Shown here: one piece after another, positions 35,038-47,768 of the stretch | How the letters are laid out: each line of letters starts with the position of its first letter | Position numbering within the stretch: the stretch's first letter is position 1 | Source: Micropterus salmoides | Taxonomy: Eukaryota > Chordata > Actinopteri > Centrarchiformes > Centrarchidae | Assembly: GCF_014851395.1 (NCBI RefSeq) | Contig: NW_024041484.1 | Span: 564,499 to 628,498, forward strand | Direction of reading: 5' to 3' | Length of the DNA: 64,000 nucleotides | Position numbers and translations under genes: made by a program | Notes under the pieces: model-generated | Databases searched by the model: none | What the model saw: only the letters and a program-made list of their open reading frames with translations | Told to the model about the DNA's origin: nothing

Positions 35038-36103
35038 GGTCCGTGTACGTTCTTTTTTTGTTTCGAAAAAACGGGGGGAAAAGAGCCGTTCTCCCGTTTT
35101 TGGTTTCTGAATCGAAAAATTACTACTCCAAATTCAAACAATTGGCCGATTTTGTTTTTTTGAAATTCCTATTTTCATTTCTCCGTTTTGAGATGGACGT
35201 TTAGTAAAGAAAGACAGGTGGGCCAGGTGACCCGGAAGTAAGAGTACATATCTTAAAATAAAAGCCAAGCATGTAGAAGGGTCATTCTGTAACATTATGC
35301 AGCACTAACGTTATACCAGGGTGATGTTAGATGAAAATAAATAAATAAACCTGGACCGAGAGAAATACGTTAGTTATTACATGCACTATAATATTGCACA
35401 TTTATTCAAACAGCAAGAGTCACATTTTTTAAGCGCATTGTTTGGTGCAATACAGTTGGTAGGCTAATATATTTAACCTAAGAAATGATTGTGTGTGCAG
35501 AGTTGTTACTGTCAGCGCTATATTTTTAATATTAAATTCATATTTAATGTGGTTTCCGCTGTTTCCCCTTTCTACCAGCAGGTGGCAGGATTTAAATGAA
35601 GGCCTGGTTTGTGTCTTTATTAAATGTTTTGAGTCCAAATTCCTGATACAGATGTATTTATTGTTGTTCATTTCATTTGGTTTTTGATATTTATGTTTTA
35701 TTTGCAGCCTAGTTATCATGTTCATCATTCACCCTCAGCCCAGAGTTAAACCTGCATGCCCTTCTGGTCTAACCTGCTTCTAACACTGCTGTCAGCTTCT
35801 CAGCAGCTCTGACAACAAACTCACATCAGAAATGTCCTTATGTAGGCCATCTGGCCAAAAGAATGATTTACCAGTGTGCTATATACTGTGTGAATCTTTC
35901 TTCTCCATACACATCCCAGTGTGTATAAAATACAACACTCCCATTGTGTCATGCAAGTGAAGAGAATCCATACAAGTCTTTCCATACATAATTTATTCAA
36001 CATATATAGCACATACATGCTTTCAAAGGCTCTTTTTTTTTTGTTCTTTGTTTTTGGTTTGAAACGACAAACGAAAAACAAACCATCAGAACGTACACGG
36101 ACC
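35038..36103. mobile_element. Inverted-repeat element between RECQL and GOLT1B
   Basis: Bounded by a perfect 16-bp inverted repeat GGTCCGTGTACGTTCT / AGAACGTACACGGACC, with weaker T-rich similarity further in (TTTGTTTCGAAA versus TTTCAAACCAAAAAC). No transposase frame and no clear target duplication, so the class is open. Confidence 0.6.
35575..35588 (+). promoter_or_regulatory. CTCF-core-like motif
   Basis: CCAGCAGGTGGCAG fits CCASYAGRKGGCRS. It lies within the inverted-repeat element between the two genes. Confidence 0.25.
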
Positions 36104-37065
36104 GTGCAGCAGGTTACTGCTAGCTGTTAGCTTGGTAATGGATACTTTAACCACACCAGGATGTTGGAGCATCATGTTTAAACGGTTTCTCGCTCATGTC
36201 AATAACGGAACGTTACCATCTTCTAGGTAAGCTACGCTTCCCTACATGAAAAAACTCCCAACTTTGTTTAGGGTTAAATTAGCTAAAATGACAAGACTTT
36301 TAAAAAGTATCAAATACAAATTACGAACCATTCAGCCACTCTGTCCAGTCCCTTTCTTGTTGCTGAATCCACTTCACGGTTGCTAACGTCGCTAACGTCA
36401 CTAAAACTGCGCCAACAGATATATATAGCAGGCACGACGCTGAAGTTAGCTTCCGATTCGGTAGTTAAGGGGAAAGTTAAGGGGAACTTAAGTGAAAGTT
36501 AACTTAACGTACATTGCTGAGCGACTGATTCTCCGTTTTTTTTGCTCCTGTTATTGTTGCGAAAGCTGCATTTTAGGCAAAGCCTTAACGCTGTGTGAAA
36601 CACTTTGTTAGATTTGAAAAACCTTTATTTTATTTGTGAAAATGAAATGAATGATTTCACTGCTTTTTTGCAGCCTGCCGGCTACTACAACTAACTTCCG
36701 CCTCCTGCCTGTATGATAGACACACTTTACCATCATCAACATGTCTCGTTTTTAATGTATTAAATAACTAAATATAAATAAAGCGCATGTAGTATTATGT
36801 TTAATACAGAACCTGGGAAGCCTGGCTTAAAGTAAAAATATCCTGTTATCTCAGGTCCACATCAGCACTGCCTGAGTAAACACAGGGCAACAATATCTCT
36901 AAAGCCTACGCGTGATGCATTCAAGAAACACGTTCAGTGAAAAATGAAATTGCCCTTCGAGGAGTTGAAATATTTAAATTTTTTGTAAATATCCTTGACA
37001 TATGCAACCCAGTAGGTGTATGATATACCAGCACAGTAGATTGATAATCGATTATGCCTATATTC

Positions 37066-37190
37066 TTCAGAATCAGCTTTATTACCAAGTAACGTTAGGC
37101 AAGGTTTATCCAAGGAATTTTCTTTGGTATTTTGGTGCTTAAAAATAACATAGAAGGTAGAAAAATATAAGAAAGGTAAAGAAAAATTGA
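37066..37190 (-). repeat. LINE 3'-tail fragment
   Basis: CAGAATCAGCTTTATTACCA followed by AAGGAATTTTCTTTGGTATT. The same words occur at 62009-62170. On the minus strand this ends AATAAAGCTGATTCTG, the usual 3' end of a fish LINE. It sits about 320 bp upstream of the GOLT1B start codon. Confidence 0.65.
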
Positions 37191-37512
37191 AAATTGACCA
37201 AAAAAATCTATCTATCTAGATTTTGAAAGTATCTATGGGGGAAATTATTTGAAAATAATACTTCCGAACCGGGGGCTTCCGAAATTGCTCATCCCACTTC
37301 GCAATTTGGAACGATGTTGGTAAAGTTGCCACGTTGAATGCAACACGGCATTGCTCCGGAAGAAGACATCGGGAGAAGGAGTGTTTCCGGAAGACGTGGC
37401 TGTTGCTGCAGTGGGAACTGATACCCAAATTATTCTTAGAAGAGTACTTGTATAGTTACTACAATATTTATTCTATTTTTATTCTATCTTCACCCGTTTA
37501 TCCGGCGGCAAG

Positions 37513-37537
37513 ATGATTTCGTTAACGGACTCCCAAA
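37513..37537 (+). CDS. GOLT1B: GOLT1B exon 1
   Basis: 25 coding nt, ATG then ISLTDSQ and one base of the next Lys codon; donor AAA|GTAAGA. The start matches the human N-terminus MISLTDTQK. Confidence 0.9.
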
Positions 37538-40500
37538 GTAAGAGTCTGACCATGTCTGTGTGTTGCTGCCTTATCTATCCAACCGGCTCCATCTGAGCTC
37601 CAGCAGTTGGCCAGCTAGCAAATAGCATTCAATGCTAGGGAGCTTTATTTCTTGTCATGCCATAAACAAATAGCAAAGGGTTAACCTTTACTTTTAGTTG
37701 TGTTTGGTGACATGATGTTACATTCGTGTGTTTTTTATTAGAAATATTGACGTTTTTTTACTTCATTGTCTTCATATGTATTAATTAGGAATTTAAAGTG
37801 GGACTGTACATCAAATACATCGAACCCATTTAGTTAAGTTTGAATATATTCATGACATTCAGTGCACAGCTGTGTCCTGTGTTTAAAAAATCTTTATCTA
37901 GATGAATAATAGATTGTGGCCTTTGCTTGAAACTCCTGGAAAAGCAGTGAAACAGTACATCATCTATGGAGGCCTGATCCTGAAAAATTCAGAAATCAAT
38001 AAATGCTCAGGCTCTCAGAAACAACAGCTCACTTTCCTACAGATCTGTGTCTGTATAAGTCGCTAAATGAAAACTCTGTAGGTCATAGTGTCCACATGAA
38101 AAAGAAGGAAGACATGGCTGGTAGTATTGTCTTCAAATAGAGTTGCTAAACATCTCAGCGCACTGAAGGAAGCCATCTGACTGTGTGAGGAGCAAGATCG
38201 TTGATGTCTGCAGGCAGAGTAGGAGCTCTCCTGTCTCACTGGTCCACCAATAGCAGAGAAGATGACCCCTTGAGACACAGCACCTCCTCATTTGCATAAT
38301 GAGGCAGAAATGCATAGAGAAATGTAAAAAGGACAGGCAGAAATAAATACCACAGGGGAAATAAATAGGGTAGAAAATGCAACGGAAGAATAAAACAGAC
38401 AAAAAATATTAAAACACATAAATAAATACATTTAAACAAGAAGTAATTAAAAAATAAAGTTGAAGATTTAAACAGATGCTAAATAAGTAAGGTAATTATT
38501 ACAAAGGTGAATAAGTAAAGAAGCTAATTAAAATAGATATATACATTTATGTCTCCTTGTATAATTGAATTACGGTCTACATTTATTTACTTCATTTTTT
38601 TGTGTATTTAATCAGATGCTTATTTATTTATTGAACATTTATTTATTTCTGTATTTATTTCTGAATTTGTCAGTATCAGTCCTCCATACATCATCATCTG
38701 TCTCCCTCTACAGCACCTCTGTCAGTTTTGTTTGACTTGGCCACACATAACAATACAAATCTCACTTTTTAGGTGATTTCAAAGTGTGATTCAGAGTACA
38801 ACAGACAATAACATGCAAGAAAATTTAGGGTGGCTAAGACTGTCTGGCTCTACATTTTATCATAAGAGCTAAGTGACAAACTCATATCAATAATGAATCC
38901 TTTCTGTGGTATGTGTGTGTCCTACAGAGATTGGAATGGGATTAACAGGCTTCGGCGTGTTTTTCCTCTTCTTCGGGATGATCCTGTTCTTTGACAAAGC
39001 CCTCTTGGCTATTGGAAATGTGAGTGTTCCTACTTTACTGAGCTAACGTTATCTCTGATGAGAAACATACAAGTTCAACTTTCAGTCTTCCGCATTAGCT
39101 GATGACAACACTGATGTGTATTTTTGTTTAAATTCAGGTGTAAAATAACTTTTCAGTTGTTAATGTTACATGTTCTAAATGATCTGTGATGATTTATGTA
39201 ATACATTATTAACAAATCTAACCACAGCAAGTATCATACAACATAGGGATGCACAATATAAATCAGGCTGATAAATTACGGTTACAAATATAAAATATAT
39301 ATTATGTATTATTCTGATAATGCAATTATAGCTGATAAATAGAGCTGATAATATAAAGTAACATTGCTTTCATTGACTTAAACCTGCTGTTATACTGCTT
39401 CACCTGGGTGAGCTACACAATGTAGACCAGTGAGCCAAGCATGTCAAAACCCAGTGTGGACATTTTTCACAGTTTCAGAGGAAGACAACATGTTAAAACA
39501 GAACCTGAAATTATTGCTTATTTTATCGGTATCGGCCATGAGAATAAGGTACTTCTCAGAACATCCAAATCGTCCCTCGACTTTTGACAACTGATGAGCA
39601 GTTTCAGGTCTCACCTTTTTGACGATGGCATCGTCTGTCGGCCCAACCCTAATTGGGAACACTGAACCCATTCATTTAAGTTTGAATGTATCAGGGCATA
39701 CAGGACAAAGCCATGTCCTGTATTTAACAAGTCTGTAGTATCTAGAAGAAAAATTGATTGCACCTGAAACACCTGAACAACTTCACCAGACTTTTTGTTA
39801 AAGTCTCCAAACCCAAACTGATATAACCCTGATGATCACTATGTGATCAGCAAAATGTCACAATTGGCCTAAATGTTTGTATGGTGCATACCAAGCAATC
39901 ACTCAGACATGCATTTCTGTTGTTAATTATCGTTTCTTTTCTATTATTGTTTATTATATACAATTTTGTTTTAGGCTGTCTGTTGAGGTTTTGAAATATC
40001 TGTCTCGAATCTTTTGCCAACTCAATTTGATGAAGTAAAATAGAATTAGTTTTTGGTTAGCCCTAAAAAAAATTACAGAAAGAAATGTGCTCATTTGTTT
40101 GGTCTACAGACTAATCTGCATACTGTGTTGTGGGAAGTTGTATATATATAATATGTATGTAAGAAAAGAACACTTGAGTAATTTCTTTTCATTTGCACTT
40201 TCTCACATTCTCTTGTTTTCAGATTATTCAGGTAGTTGGCTACACAATTGTCATTTAAACATCTAAATATTTGAATGAAGTTTCATCCTGAGTTCTAATA
40301 TTTATACTGGCGCCAACCAGGGCTGTCGCGGTGAAGCAATTTCCACCGCGGCAATATGTTGGGGCTCAACAGTGCAGTATGTGGTATTATAGCATTTTTC
40401 ATCAATGAAGTAATTCGGTGCCATATAGCAGAGTAAGAGTGTCTGTATCTGTCACCTCACTGCACAGCGATCCGCTAACAGCAGCTTTATGTTCTGAGCA

Positions 40501-43500
40501 AGCTAGCTGCTGCGTGCTAGTCAACAACATTGCCAAGCAAACTTTTTGTAGTTTGACCGTGTCTTTTTAGACGTAGCTATATCATTACCTTCAGGGCATT
40601 TTAATATACAGTCTATGTTAAGGGCATGTCTATCAAGTCAATTTACATACAACGCGCGCGCACACACACACAGGTGTGGAGCAGAATGGCTGTCCACAAT
40701 TAACCACTGCGCTGTAGTAACTTTATAACTAAATTTCCACAGAAAGCAACATGAAAAACAGCTGCAGGCATCTGACACACTACACTCCTTAGTGAGTTTA
40801 TCAAATGAGGCTCACTGTCCACAGTTTCTCTGGACTGTCCCTCAGGATCACAACATTAGTCCAACATCGCCGAATGTGCTAGCCACATTAGCCGCGCAAT
40901 ATGCTAACGCCAAGTTAGCTAACCTTTAAAATAAACAGTAAAACAACACAAAACACGGCAACACTTACAGCTTCAGAGTTTGTAGTCTGGTCACGTACAG
41001 CTCATGGTGATCCATCCTTAAACCGTAACAGAGCTTGTTACGGTTGTGGAACTTTTGAAGCACTCTTTTTTGATTTATTAATTTAACACGCCCTGAAGTG
41101 TACAGTATGAAACTTGCGGTTGTTGCTGTGCTTGCCATCCTCTGCGTTAGGCTTGACCAATAGCACGGTATTTCAATTTTGCAGTTATCGTGACAGCCCT
41201 AGCGCCAATCAGTGCTTTCTTGCACTCTGATTGGAAGCTGTACACCAAGTGTAGCAGATAAAGGGACTAAAACCAAAATAAAATCACAAGTCAACATATA
41301 GGATCCATTCCTAAATGACCAGTAATTGAACCCTCTCTAATATTGGACTTCCCCCTCTTTTCGCTGTAGATCCTTTTTGTTGCTGGACTCGCCTTTGTCA
41401 TCGGGTTGGAGAGGACCTTCCGCTTCTTCTTCCAGAAGCACAAGATGAAGGCCACCAGTTTCTTCCTGGGAGGTGTGTTTGTGGTGCTCATTGGCTGGCC
41501 CATCATCGGGGTTGTGCTGGAGATCTACGGATTTTTCCTCTTGTTCAGGTAACACGAGTTAAAAAACGTGTGGGGCACTGAGCTGTCACTCAAACACTCA
41601 CTAGCCAATGAGGATGCACCCCTAAAAACCCGCCCACAACAGACGTTTGTATCAGAACTGCAAACAAAAAGTGAGCCAGCGCAACTGAGAGAGCTGGCAG
41701 CATGACCGCAAAGCTGACAGGGAGAGCAAAGTGTGATCAGTGAGAAAGCAGCAGTGGTAGCTGGAAATCAAATGATGTAATATGAAAAAAATAACAGACC
41801 AATAGTTTGTTTGCAAGTTATACATTTCTCTTTTAATATGAAAGTATTTTTCACTTCAATTAGTTTTATTTGCTCTGAAATTCTTATTTTTTGTTTGATT
41901 TTTAAGAAGTTTTGATTGGCTAAATTGGCACAAATCTAGAGCATGAACCTCCAACGGAAGCTCATCCCTGGTAAGCAAACAGATTTGGCTGTCGACAACA
42001 TGTGTCTTGGACATTGCTCGTAGTTGTCTTTACCCTCCACAGGCCAACAGTGGGGTTAGCAGTGACAAGTCCTGCCCTGTGTGCCCTGTGTGGTAAAAGT
42101 TAAGCATGAAAACTGTGCAAATCTGCAAAATACTGTACTTTCAGCGCATCTTTGACAGGATCCAGCCCCTACATTTAGACATAGCTAGAGACTTGATAAG
42201 GAGGTTGTAAATTACTTTGAAAGTCATGAACATTACAGCAACTAGGGACTGCTAGCATGGCTTAATCCCTTAAATCTACTGACTCCGGCACGTTACAGCT
42301 GCACCACGGTTGCCGGAGCTACTCGCGGCCATTATAGTCAATGCTCGTGAGTCCACCAGATGCGGCCGCAGCGCGTCCGAGAAACGACGTGATGTGACGC
42401 AACACAACGCTCTGCAGAGAATAGGTAGAAGGTCTATTTTTGCCGCTAGCCACGTCAAGCAGCACAGAGCAGATCGAACCAGGCAGGAAGTCAGACACAG
42501 AACGGCATAGAGCAAAGGTCACTAATATGCGGACCGCGGTCCGGATCCGGACCCAGCCGCCGTCCTCTCCGGACCGCCGACCTACAGCCCATTTATTATT
42601 GAGACTTACTACCTCGTGACGGAGCGTTTCTATTTTAACCCGCGCAGCTTTTCTAGCATTTACTGTACTGGTTTAGAGGACCAGGAAACTCACAGACCAA
42701 TCGCATGTGCTCCAATCGTCTCATGTGACGCTGCTCAGCCAATCAAATCTGTGCATACCGATGCTTGCGAGTCGAGTCCGCGAGATTCACCAGAGACGTT
42801 TTGGAAACACACCCGAATTGAGGGGACGAAAGATAAAAGAGATTTCACATGACTTTTAATCAAGAATGTACAGATTTTTGCATGTACATTCCTCCCACGG
42901 GCAGTTCAAAACCAGAATATCTCATAGATCTCCAATATGCTAGCTGGAGCTCACGTTTCTCACTGAACAACAGAAAGTAGGAAAGTGGTAGCTTTGTAAG
43001 AGGAAATGAAAGAGAAGAGGAGGCATTACAGCTGTTCATTTGTGTGTTTATTATAAAATTGGTTAAGACTACACTTCATCACTTCAAGCTATACTTTTTA
43101 TTAATTTTTTTCTAAAAATTAGGCACTTTAATTTAGTTTACTTAAATTTAGAATTTATTATTTGAATAGTTATTATTTATTATCCTTCCAGTTTGATGTG
43201 TGCAAGTCTGGTCATGAATGTTTTCAGGAGACGAGAAGTGATGAGGGCTATTTTATTATTATTTAAGTCGTGTAATGGACATGACAAATGACCAACACTG
43301 AATTTCAGAGCTAGTAGACTCCGGTCAGCTGATGTTTTGTTCTGTGGTGCAGAAGTATTTCCCATAGGGGAGTTGCAGAGCGCCCTCTGGTGGGCAAACA
43401 CTCATGACTGAGTGAAGGATCTCATTCTCTGTTTCTTTTTTTAATAGTCATGGCTGTTAGAAATGCAGATGCAGATGCAGATTTGAACTGTAATCAAAAC

Positions 43501-43829
43501 ATACAATCAAAGTTAATATTAACAGCTGGTAAAACAAACAAAGTGACAACACATTGATTGCTGTAGGTATAAAAGAATTCTGTAAACTTTATTACATTTA
43601 TAGTAACATTTTAGATATGAGGATAGACAGACTTTTGGATTTAGATACCTTAAAAGTGCTTGAAAAGTGGTTGAATTTTCCTGTTCTGTGCACTGATCTG
43701 TACTGGGACTCTCTTTCTCTTACTTCCCTCACTCTCATCACATCCAGGGGGTTCTTCCCAGTTGTAGTAGGCTTTATCAGAAGGATACCTGTCCTGGGCT
43801 CCATCTTAAACCTGCCCTTCATCAGTGCA
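37513..43829 (+). CDS. GOLT1B: GOLT1B (Golgi transport 1B), coding span seen
   Basis: Small four-helix membrane protein of the Golgi, homologue of yeast Got1, needed for ER-to-Golgi vesicle traffic. Four exons give about 126 residues that match human GOLT1B nearly throughout: MISLTDSQK, IGMGLTGFGVFFLFFGMILF, ILFVAGLAFVIGLERTFRFF, KMKATSFFLGGVFVVLIGWP and GFFPVVVGFIRRIPVLGSI. Phases of all introns agree. The vertebrate protein ends with about 12 further residues (VDKVGES-type); no such exon was seen. Exon 4 ends PFISA at GCA|GTAAGT. A possible last exon at about 44277 gives a different tail, or the exon lies in the gap at 49017-49516. Confidence 0.93.
38040..38691. repeat. Copy of the segment nested in the composite element
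   Basis: Aligns with 4139-4726 and 18506-19093 (for example GGAAGCCATCTGACTGTGTG and CAGAGAAGATGACCCCTTGA) with moderate divergence. All copies end at TCCTCCATA. Lies in GOLT1B intron 1. Confidence 0.8.
38928..39019 (+). CDS. GOLT1B: GOLT1B exon 2
   Basis: Encodes KIGMGLTGFGVFFLFFGMIL and FFDKALLAIGN, the first hydrophobic hairpin. Acceptor CTACAG, donor AAT|GTGAGT. Confidence 0.95.
39244..39655. mobile_element. hAT-like remnants
   Basis: Starts TAGGGATGCACAATATAAAT, a common hAT-type end, and the right part ends ATGGCATCGTCTGTCGGCCC with AACCCTA, which matches the left end of the element at 53552 in reverse. Probably two fragments joined; no coding. In GOLT1B intron 2. Confidence 0.45.
40318..41201. 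mobile_element. Non-autonomous hAT element in GOLT1B intron 2
   Basis: Ends CAGGGCTGTCGCGGTGAAGC and TTATCGTGACAGCCCTA are inverted repeats of each other over the terminal dozen bases. Flanked by 8-bp duplications GCGCCAAC (40310-40317) and GCGCCAAT (41202-41209), one mismatch. Contains the dispersed repeat seen also at 8319 and 63440. No transposase. Confidence 0.85.
41370..41548 (+). CDS. GOLT1B: GOLT1B exon 3
   Basis: Encodes ILFVAGLAFVIGLERTFRFF, FQKHKMKATSFFLGGVFVVL and IGWPIIGVVLEIYGFFLLF, covering the second and third membrane segments. Acceptor TGTAG, donor TCAG|GTAACA. Confidence 0.95.
42520..42860. repeat. GC-rich hAT-like end fragment
   Basis: Begins ATATGCGGACCGCGGTCCGG and continues with CpG-rich sequence in the AT-rich GOLT1B intron 3. 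The style recalls the 5' end of hAT elements of the Charlie type; no second end found. Confidence 0.35.
43380..43393 (-). promoter_or_regulatory. CTCF-core-like motif in GOLT1B intron 3
   Basis: On the minus strand CCACCAGAGGGCGC, the most typical form of the CTCF core. Outside any repeat I recognise. Function inferred. Confidence 0.4.
43748..43829 (+). CDS. GOLT1B: GOLT1B exon 4
   Basis: Encodes GFFPVVVGFIRRIPVLGSIL and NLPFISA. Acceptor ATCCAG, donor GCA|GTAAGT. The human protein reads NLPGIRS here, so PFISA is already diverging. Confidence 0.9.
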
Positions 43830-45564
43830 GTAAGTATTACCCAGCGCTACAGCAACCCTGCAGATGTTCTTTATTTACACACAGCATGGCTCTTTTTCAT
43901 GTTGTTCAAACACCATGACGACAAAGGTTAACCAGTCTGCCTGGATCAAATAACCGCTCAGCTCCTGCACATAACAGCTGGTTTAATAAAACACTCAGAC
44001 TGCCTGTAACATCTGAGGATACATGGCTAGAATCTTATGGAATTTTAATCAACAGAAAGACAGTTTCAGAAATGAAATAATGTCAGGGCCATCTGGGCTT
44101 TAAATCAAGTCTTTGACACATGAGGTCCCCAAAGGGAACAGTCACTGTTAAATCTAGAACTACAAGTTTGCAGATGCATAGTTAACTTTGTGGCTAATAA
44201 ACATGATCCTACCATGCTGTTGTGTGGAAAGCTTTGTTTTGAAGTGAATGTCTCTTTGTCTTTGTTTTTTATTAAAGCCTTCGTAAGGCTCTGAGGACAA
44301 TCAGCAGTCGTGGTCAGTCACTGCCGATTTTCCCTTGCATGCTAACATATTAACACTTTATATTATATTCAGAAAACAAGTGTCTCATGATAGAAGGGAA
44401 AGCATATAAATAAATATGGGGATTTGTGAATCGTTAAACCTTGAGACAAAATATTTTAACTATAATATAATTTTTAGTCCATTAACCGTACAAAACATTC
44501 AGTGGCAACTGTGAAGTCGAAGTTATATATGTAATGGTACTTTCCACATCTTTGCAGCCTTATACTAAACTTTTTGAGAATGGTGTGTGGAAAGTTGCAC
44601 AGCAGTTTTCATCAGTACGTCTTCGCAAATTAGGTGGTGCTGGAAGGGTGATTACTAAAAGGTATAGTTGGTGATCTAATATAGCTGGCAAGCTTACTGG
44701 TACCATGTTAGCTCGCTGGGAACATACTGGCAATAAGCACAATAGCTCACCAAGCTAGCTCACCAAGCTAGCTCACTAACTGGAGGAGAGGTCAGGACCC
44801 CCTCGCAAAGAGGGTTTTGACTTACCTCATTAAAAAAACAATATGACGGCTTCCTCTGTTTTGGACTGGGAGGCTTTTCAGAGACTGCTACAACCTGTAA
44901 ATATGTGGATCTGTCACCCACCAAAAAACTTCTTTCCACCAAGAGATATCAGATAATGAAGAGGGCACAGCTCAGTGACAAATGTTGTTGGTAACATTTT
45001 TCAAAATAAAAATCCATAAAACATCATCATTACACATTGTAACAGCTCGAACGGTCAATAATGATCATCTGGCAACAAACCTACAGACCTTGCCTTGTAG
45101 GTTATAGTGGCCCCTTGAGTCTCCCATGTTTGACTCTCTTGGAGTCCAGATCATCAAAGGTCTATCAGAAGAGTGTAATTTAAAGTTCATAAAGTTGAAC
45201 TCTACAATAAACATCTATTGATCACTGCTTTTCTATTCAAAAGAATTGGCTTCTCTCCTAAATGTCTATTACAAATGCTGTTACCAGGCCCGTCATTAGA
45301 GGCTTTGTTGGTTGTTTAATGAGATATTAAAATCACTAATTTTTCATCAAATTTACTTACAAATTCTTCTATTCTTTCAATTATGAAATGCTAAGTTATT
45401 CTTAGGAATTAAAACAGAAATCTGCCCTCGGATATAATTGGTGACAAAGTGCTTTTCAAATTTTCAATCATATACTGTCTAATTAAATTCCAAATGATAA
45501 TTCCAAAACAACCCAACCTGGTAAGTAGTAGTTTTGTTTTTCCTGTTCACATGTGGTTTGTCCC
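43830..45564. other. Downstream of GOLT1B exon 4
   Basis: No clear terminal GOLT1B exon. At 44277 an AG followed by CCTTCGTAAGGCTCTGAGGA could serve as an acceptor but the translations stop soon and do not resemble the known C-terminus. Otherwise AT-rich. Confidence 0.4.
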
Positions 45565-45652
45565 TTTAAAGGTCTAGTGTGAAGAATTTAGTGACTAGCA
45601 GTGAGGTTGCAAATTTCAACCAGCTGAATATTGCCTCACCAAGCATGTAGAA

Positions 45653-47768
45653 TAGTGTTTCTCAAAGGGGGCGTTACAAGGACGATGGGGGGCGCTGGAA
45701 GCAGTGTTTTGGAAAGGGGGCGCTGAGCTGCTTTTGGGGGGCGTTTGTTAGCTGGAAATTCTAAGGCAAGTTTACACCAAAGATTCACAACAAAACGAGT
45801 TAAATTTTAAACTACTTGCAAAAAAACTGTGGTCTGCAACATTAAAACCTGCCAGTTTAGTCCACTGCGACTGGACGAGACTGTGTATTTTTCCCCCTCA
45901 GCTACTTGTGGTGCAGCTCTGTGCTGCCTTCAGGGAACAGGAAGTCAGAGTATCATCTGTAAAATTTTACCCACATGGCGTTTACTGTGTAAACTCTGGA
46001 AAATTGACGCTCTCTTTCCTGATATTACCGTGGAAAAGTGTTTATTTCTCTGAGGAATACACCTTGAACGTTTTGTTATCGCAGTGGTTACACATTTACA
46101 AGAGAGATATTCCGCAGTCGGACTTACCCTGAAAGCAACTTCTCTGCGACACCAGCGAGTGGCGTGGACCCTATCCGCGCTGTGAGTTGCAGTTTGTGCC
46201 AAAGCGGACATATACAGGAGTTTCAGTAGTTTATAAAAATGTAACGTTAAAAACTGAAGCCCTGACTTGCTCTGTTGGGGATTGTAAGCGGCACTTTATC
46301 AGAGGTGCTGAAGTTAACAGGTGAGATTTCTGCTTGATCCACAGTATCGTGTTTAAAATAGGCTTCACATCCAAATGCTAAATTACCCTAGTGTCTTTAT
46401 TTATTTATTTATTTAGACGAATTTGTTGTATGTATTACATTCAATGGCCTATAGCCTCTAAATTTAACCAAAGTGTGGAGAAGTTAATGCAAAGTCATTC
46501 TTTTTTTCGAAAAGAGGATTTTATTATTGAACTTTACTCTATTGAACTGGAAACCCCTGGTGCAACTCCAGCTGCTTCAACAACATATGTGAGAGATCCA
46601 CAGATAAGTGGGAGAGATTCTGAATGTGCAGAATGTTTTGAACATGAGCAGATAAGTTACAGTGTTTCCCATATGTTTATTTATTTGTGACAGTCCACCA
46701 TAATATCAACGCCACATTTTGATTTTCGATTTTTTTTTTTCTATTTAAAATCGTACTTGATTGCAGAGCTGCTGGCAGTGCGTATTCGCGCAGCACATCC
46801 TCTCGCTCGTCCCTCTCTCTCCCTCTCCCACATGAACACAGCTGCACAAATATGTCCAACACAATGCTGTCAATGTCGGAGACACAGCTTTAAAAAATAT
46901 TAGCAAGTATGTAAGGAGCCTAGCTAATAAGGAGAGCTAAATTAATGTTAGAATACAGCTGGGTTTTTGAGGCTAGCACGCTGTATATAGCTGGTAGTTA
47001 ATATCAACTGCACGCATGCGCACCCCCTATGCGCCACAGTTACACTGTAATTCTGTGGGAAACACTAAGTTATGATATGATAAGTTATTAACAGATGAGC
47101 TAATAAAGTCAAGTCAATAACTTAATATTTTTTTAATAATTTATCACAGAGATGAAAAGGGGCCACAAACACATAGGTTACTTCACCACAAAAGACACAA
47201 AAGAGGAGATAAGACTTAATCATGTGTGTTGACTTAGCAGGGATATTAAGTAAGTTGATCTACAAGAGAAAAATATTTAAAAGCAAAAAACAATGCCAGA
47301 GAGCCTCACAACATTATATTTATATATTTTCAATTGTCACCTGCCACCTGATTATGTGTTTCCCTTTTATATAATTAGACATTTCCACCATAAATTGGTG
47401 CAGAAAAGGCAGAAAGTAGAGCAGAAATTTTCACCAGAATGCAGGAAATTAAGTGTTTAATGCTTAAAATCTTCTTCTTCTACCCCCCACTTATTGCCAT
47501 GCAAGAAAACTTCACACACAGTTTCTGGGAGGAACAATCACTTATTAATTATTTATAATTACTTTTCACATGGCTTTTTTGTTACCTGGGAAATTAATTT
47601 AATATGTTGTTTGTCATTCAATGTGTTTTTTTTTATACGTTTTCATTAACAATAGTAACAACAACAAAAAAAAAAATCAACAATATTCAGGGCAAATAGA
47701 CACATCTTTGTAAGGGACCTGGATACTGGATAGGGGGGCGTTGGCCCAAAAAAGGTTGAGAACCACTG
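45653..47768. mobile_element. hAT element inserted in the MITE
   Basis: Ends TAGTGTTTCTCAAAG and GGTTGAGAACCACTG are inverted. Flanked by ATGTAGAA (45645-45652) and ATGTAGGA (47769-47776), an 8-bp duplication with one mismatch. No transposase frame; another element is nested at about 46660-47060. Confidence 0.88.
46660..47060. mobile_element. Small hAT-like element nested in the hAT
   Basis: Ends CAGTGTTTCCCATATG and CTGTGGGAAACACTA are inverted; AAGTTA occurs on both outer sides and could be part of the target duplication. The typical 8-bp duplication is not exact. Confidence 0.6.

Larger units (their letters stand above)
33298..37512. promoter_or_regulatory. RECQL / GOLT1B head-to-head intergenic region
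   Basis: The two genes diverge from here, as in human, so promoters for both and the 5' exon of RECQL must lie inside. The candidate core is the stretch around 36330-36560, with GCTAACGTCGCTAACGTCAC and other CpG-containing words. A splice-flanked piece at 33803-33868 on the minus strand (DEDSGSYSGENIGSVAAW if translated) may be a further 5' exon, but its phase does not fit RECQL segment 1. A transposon occupies 35038-36103. Confidence 0.4.

Noticed and set aside
37216..37516. Small frames upstream of GOLT1B
   Set aside because: 5' leader of GOLT1B; no conserved motif.
44277..44345. Last GOLT1B exon
   Set aside because: Acceptor possible, but no frame gives the known VDKVGES-type end and in-phase readings stop quickly.
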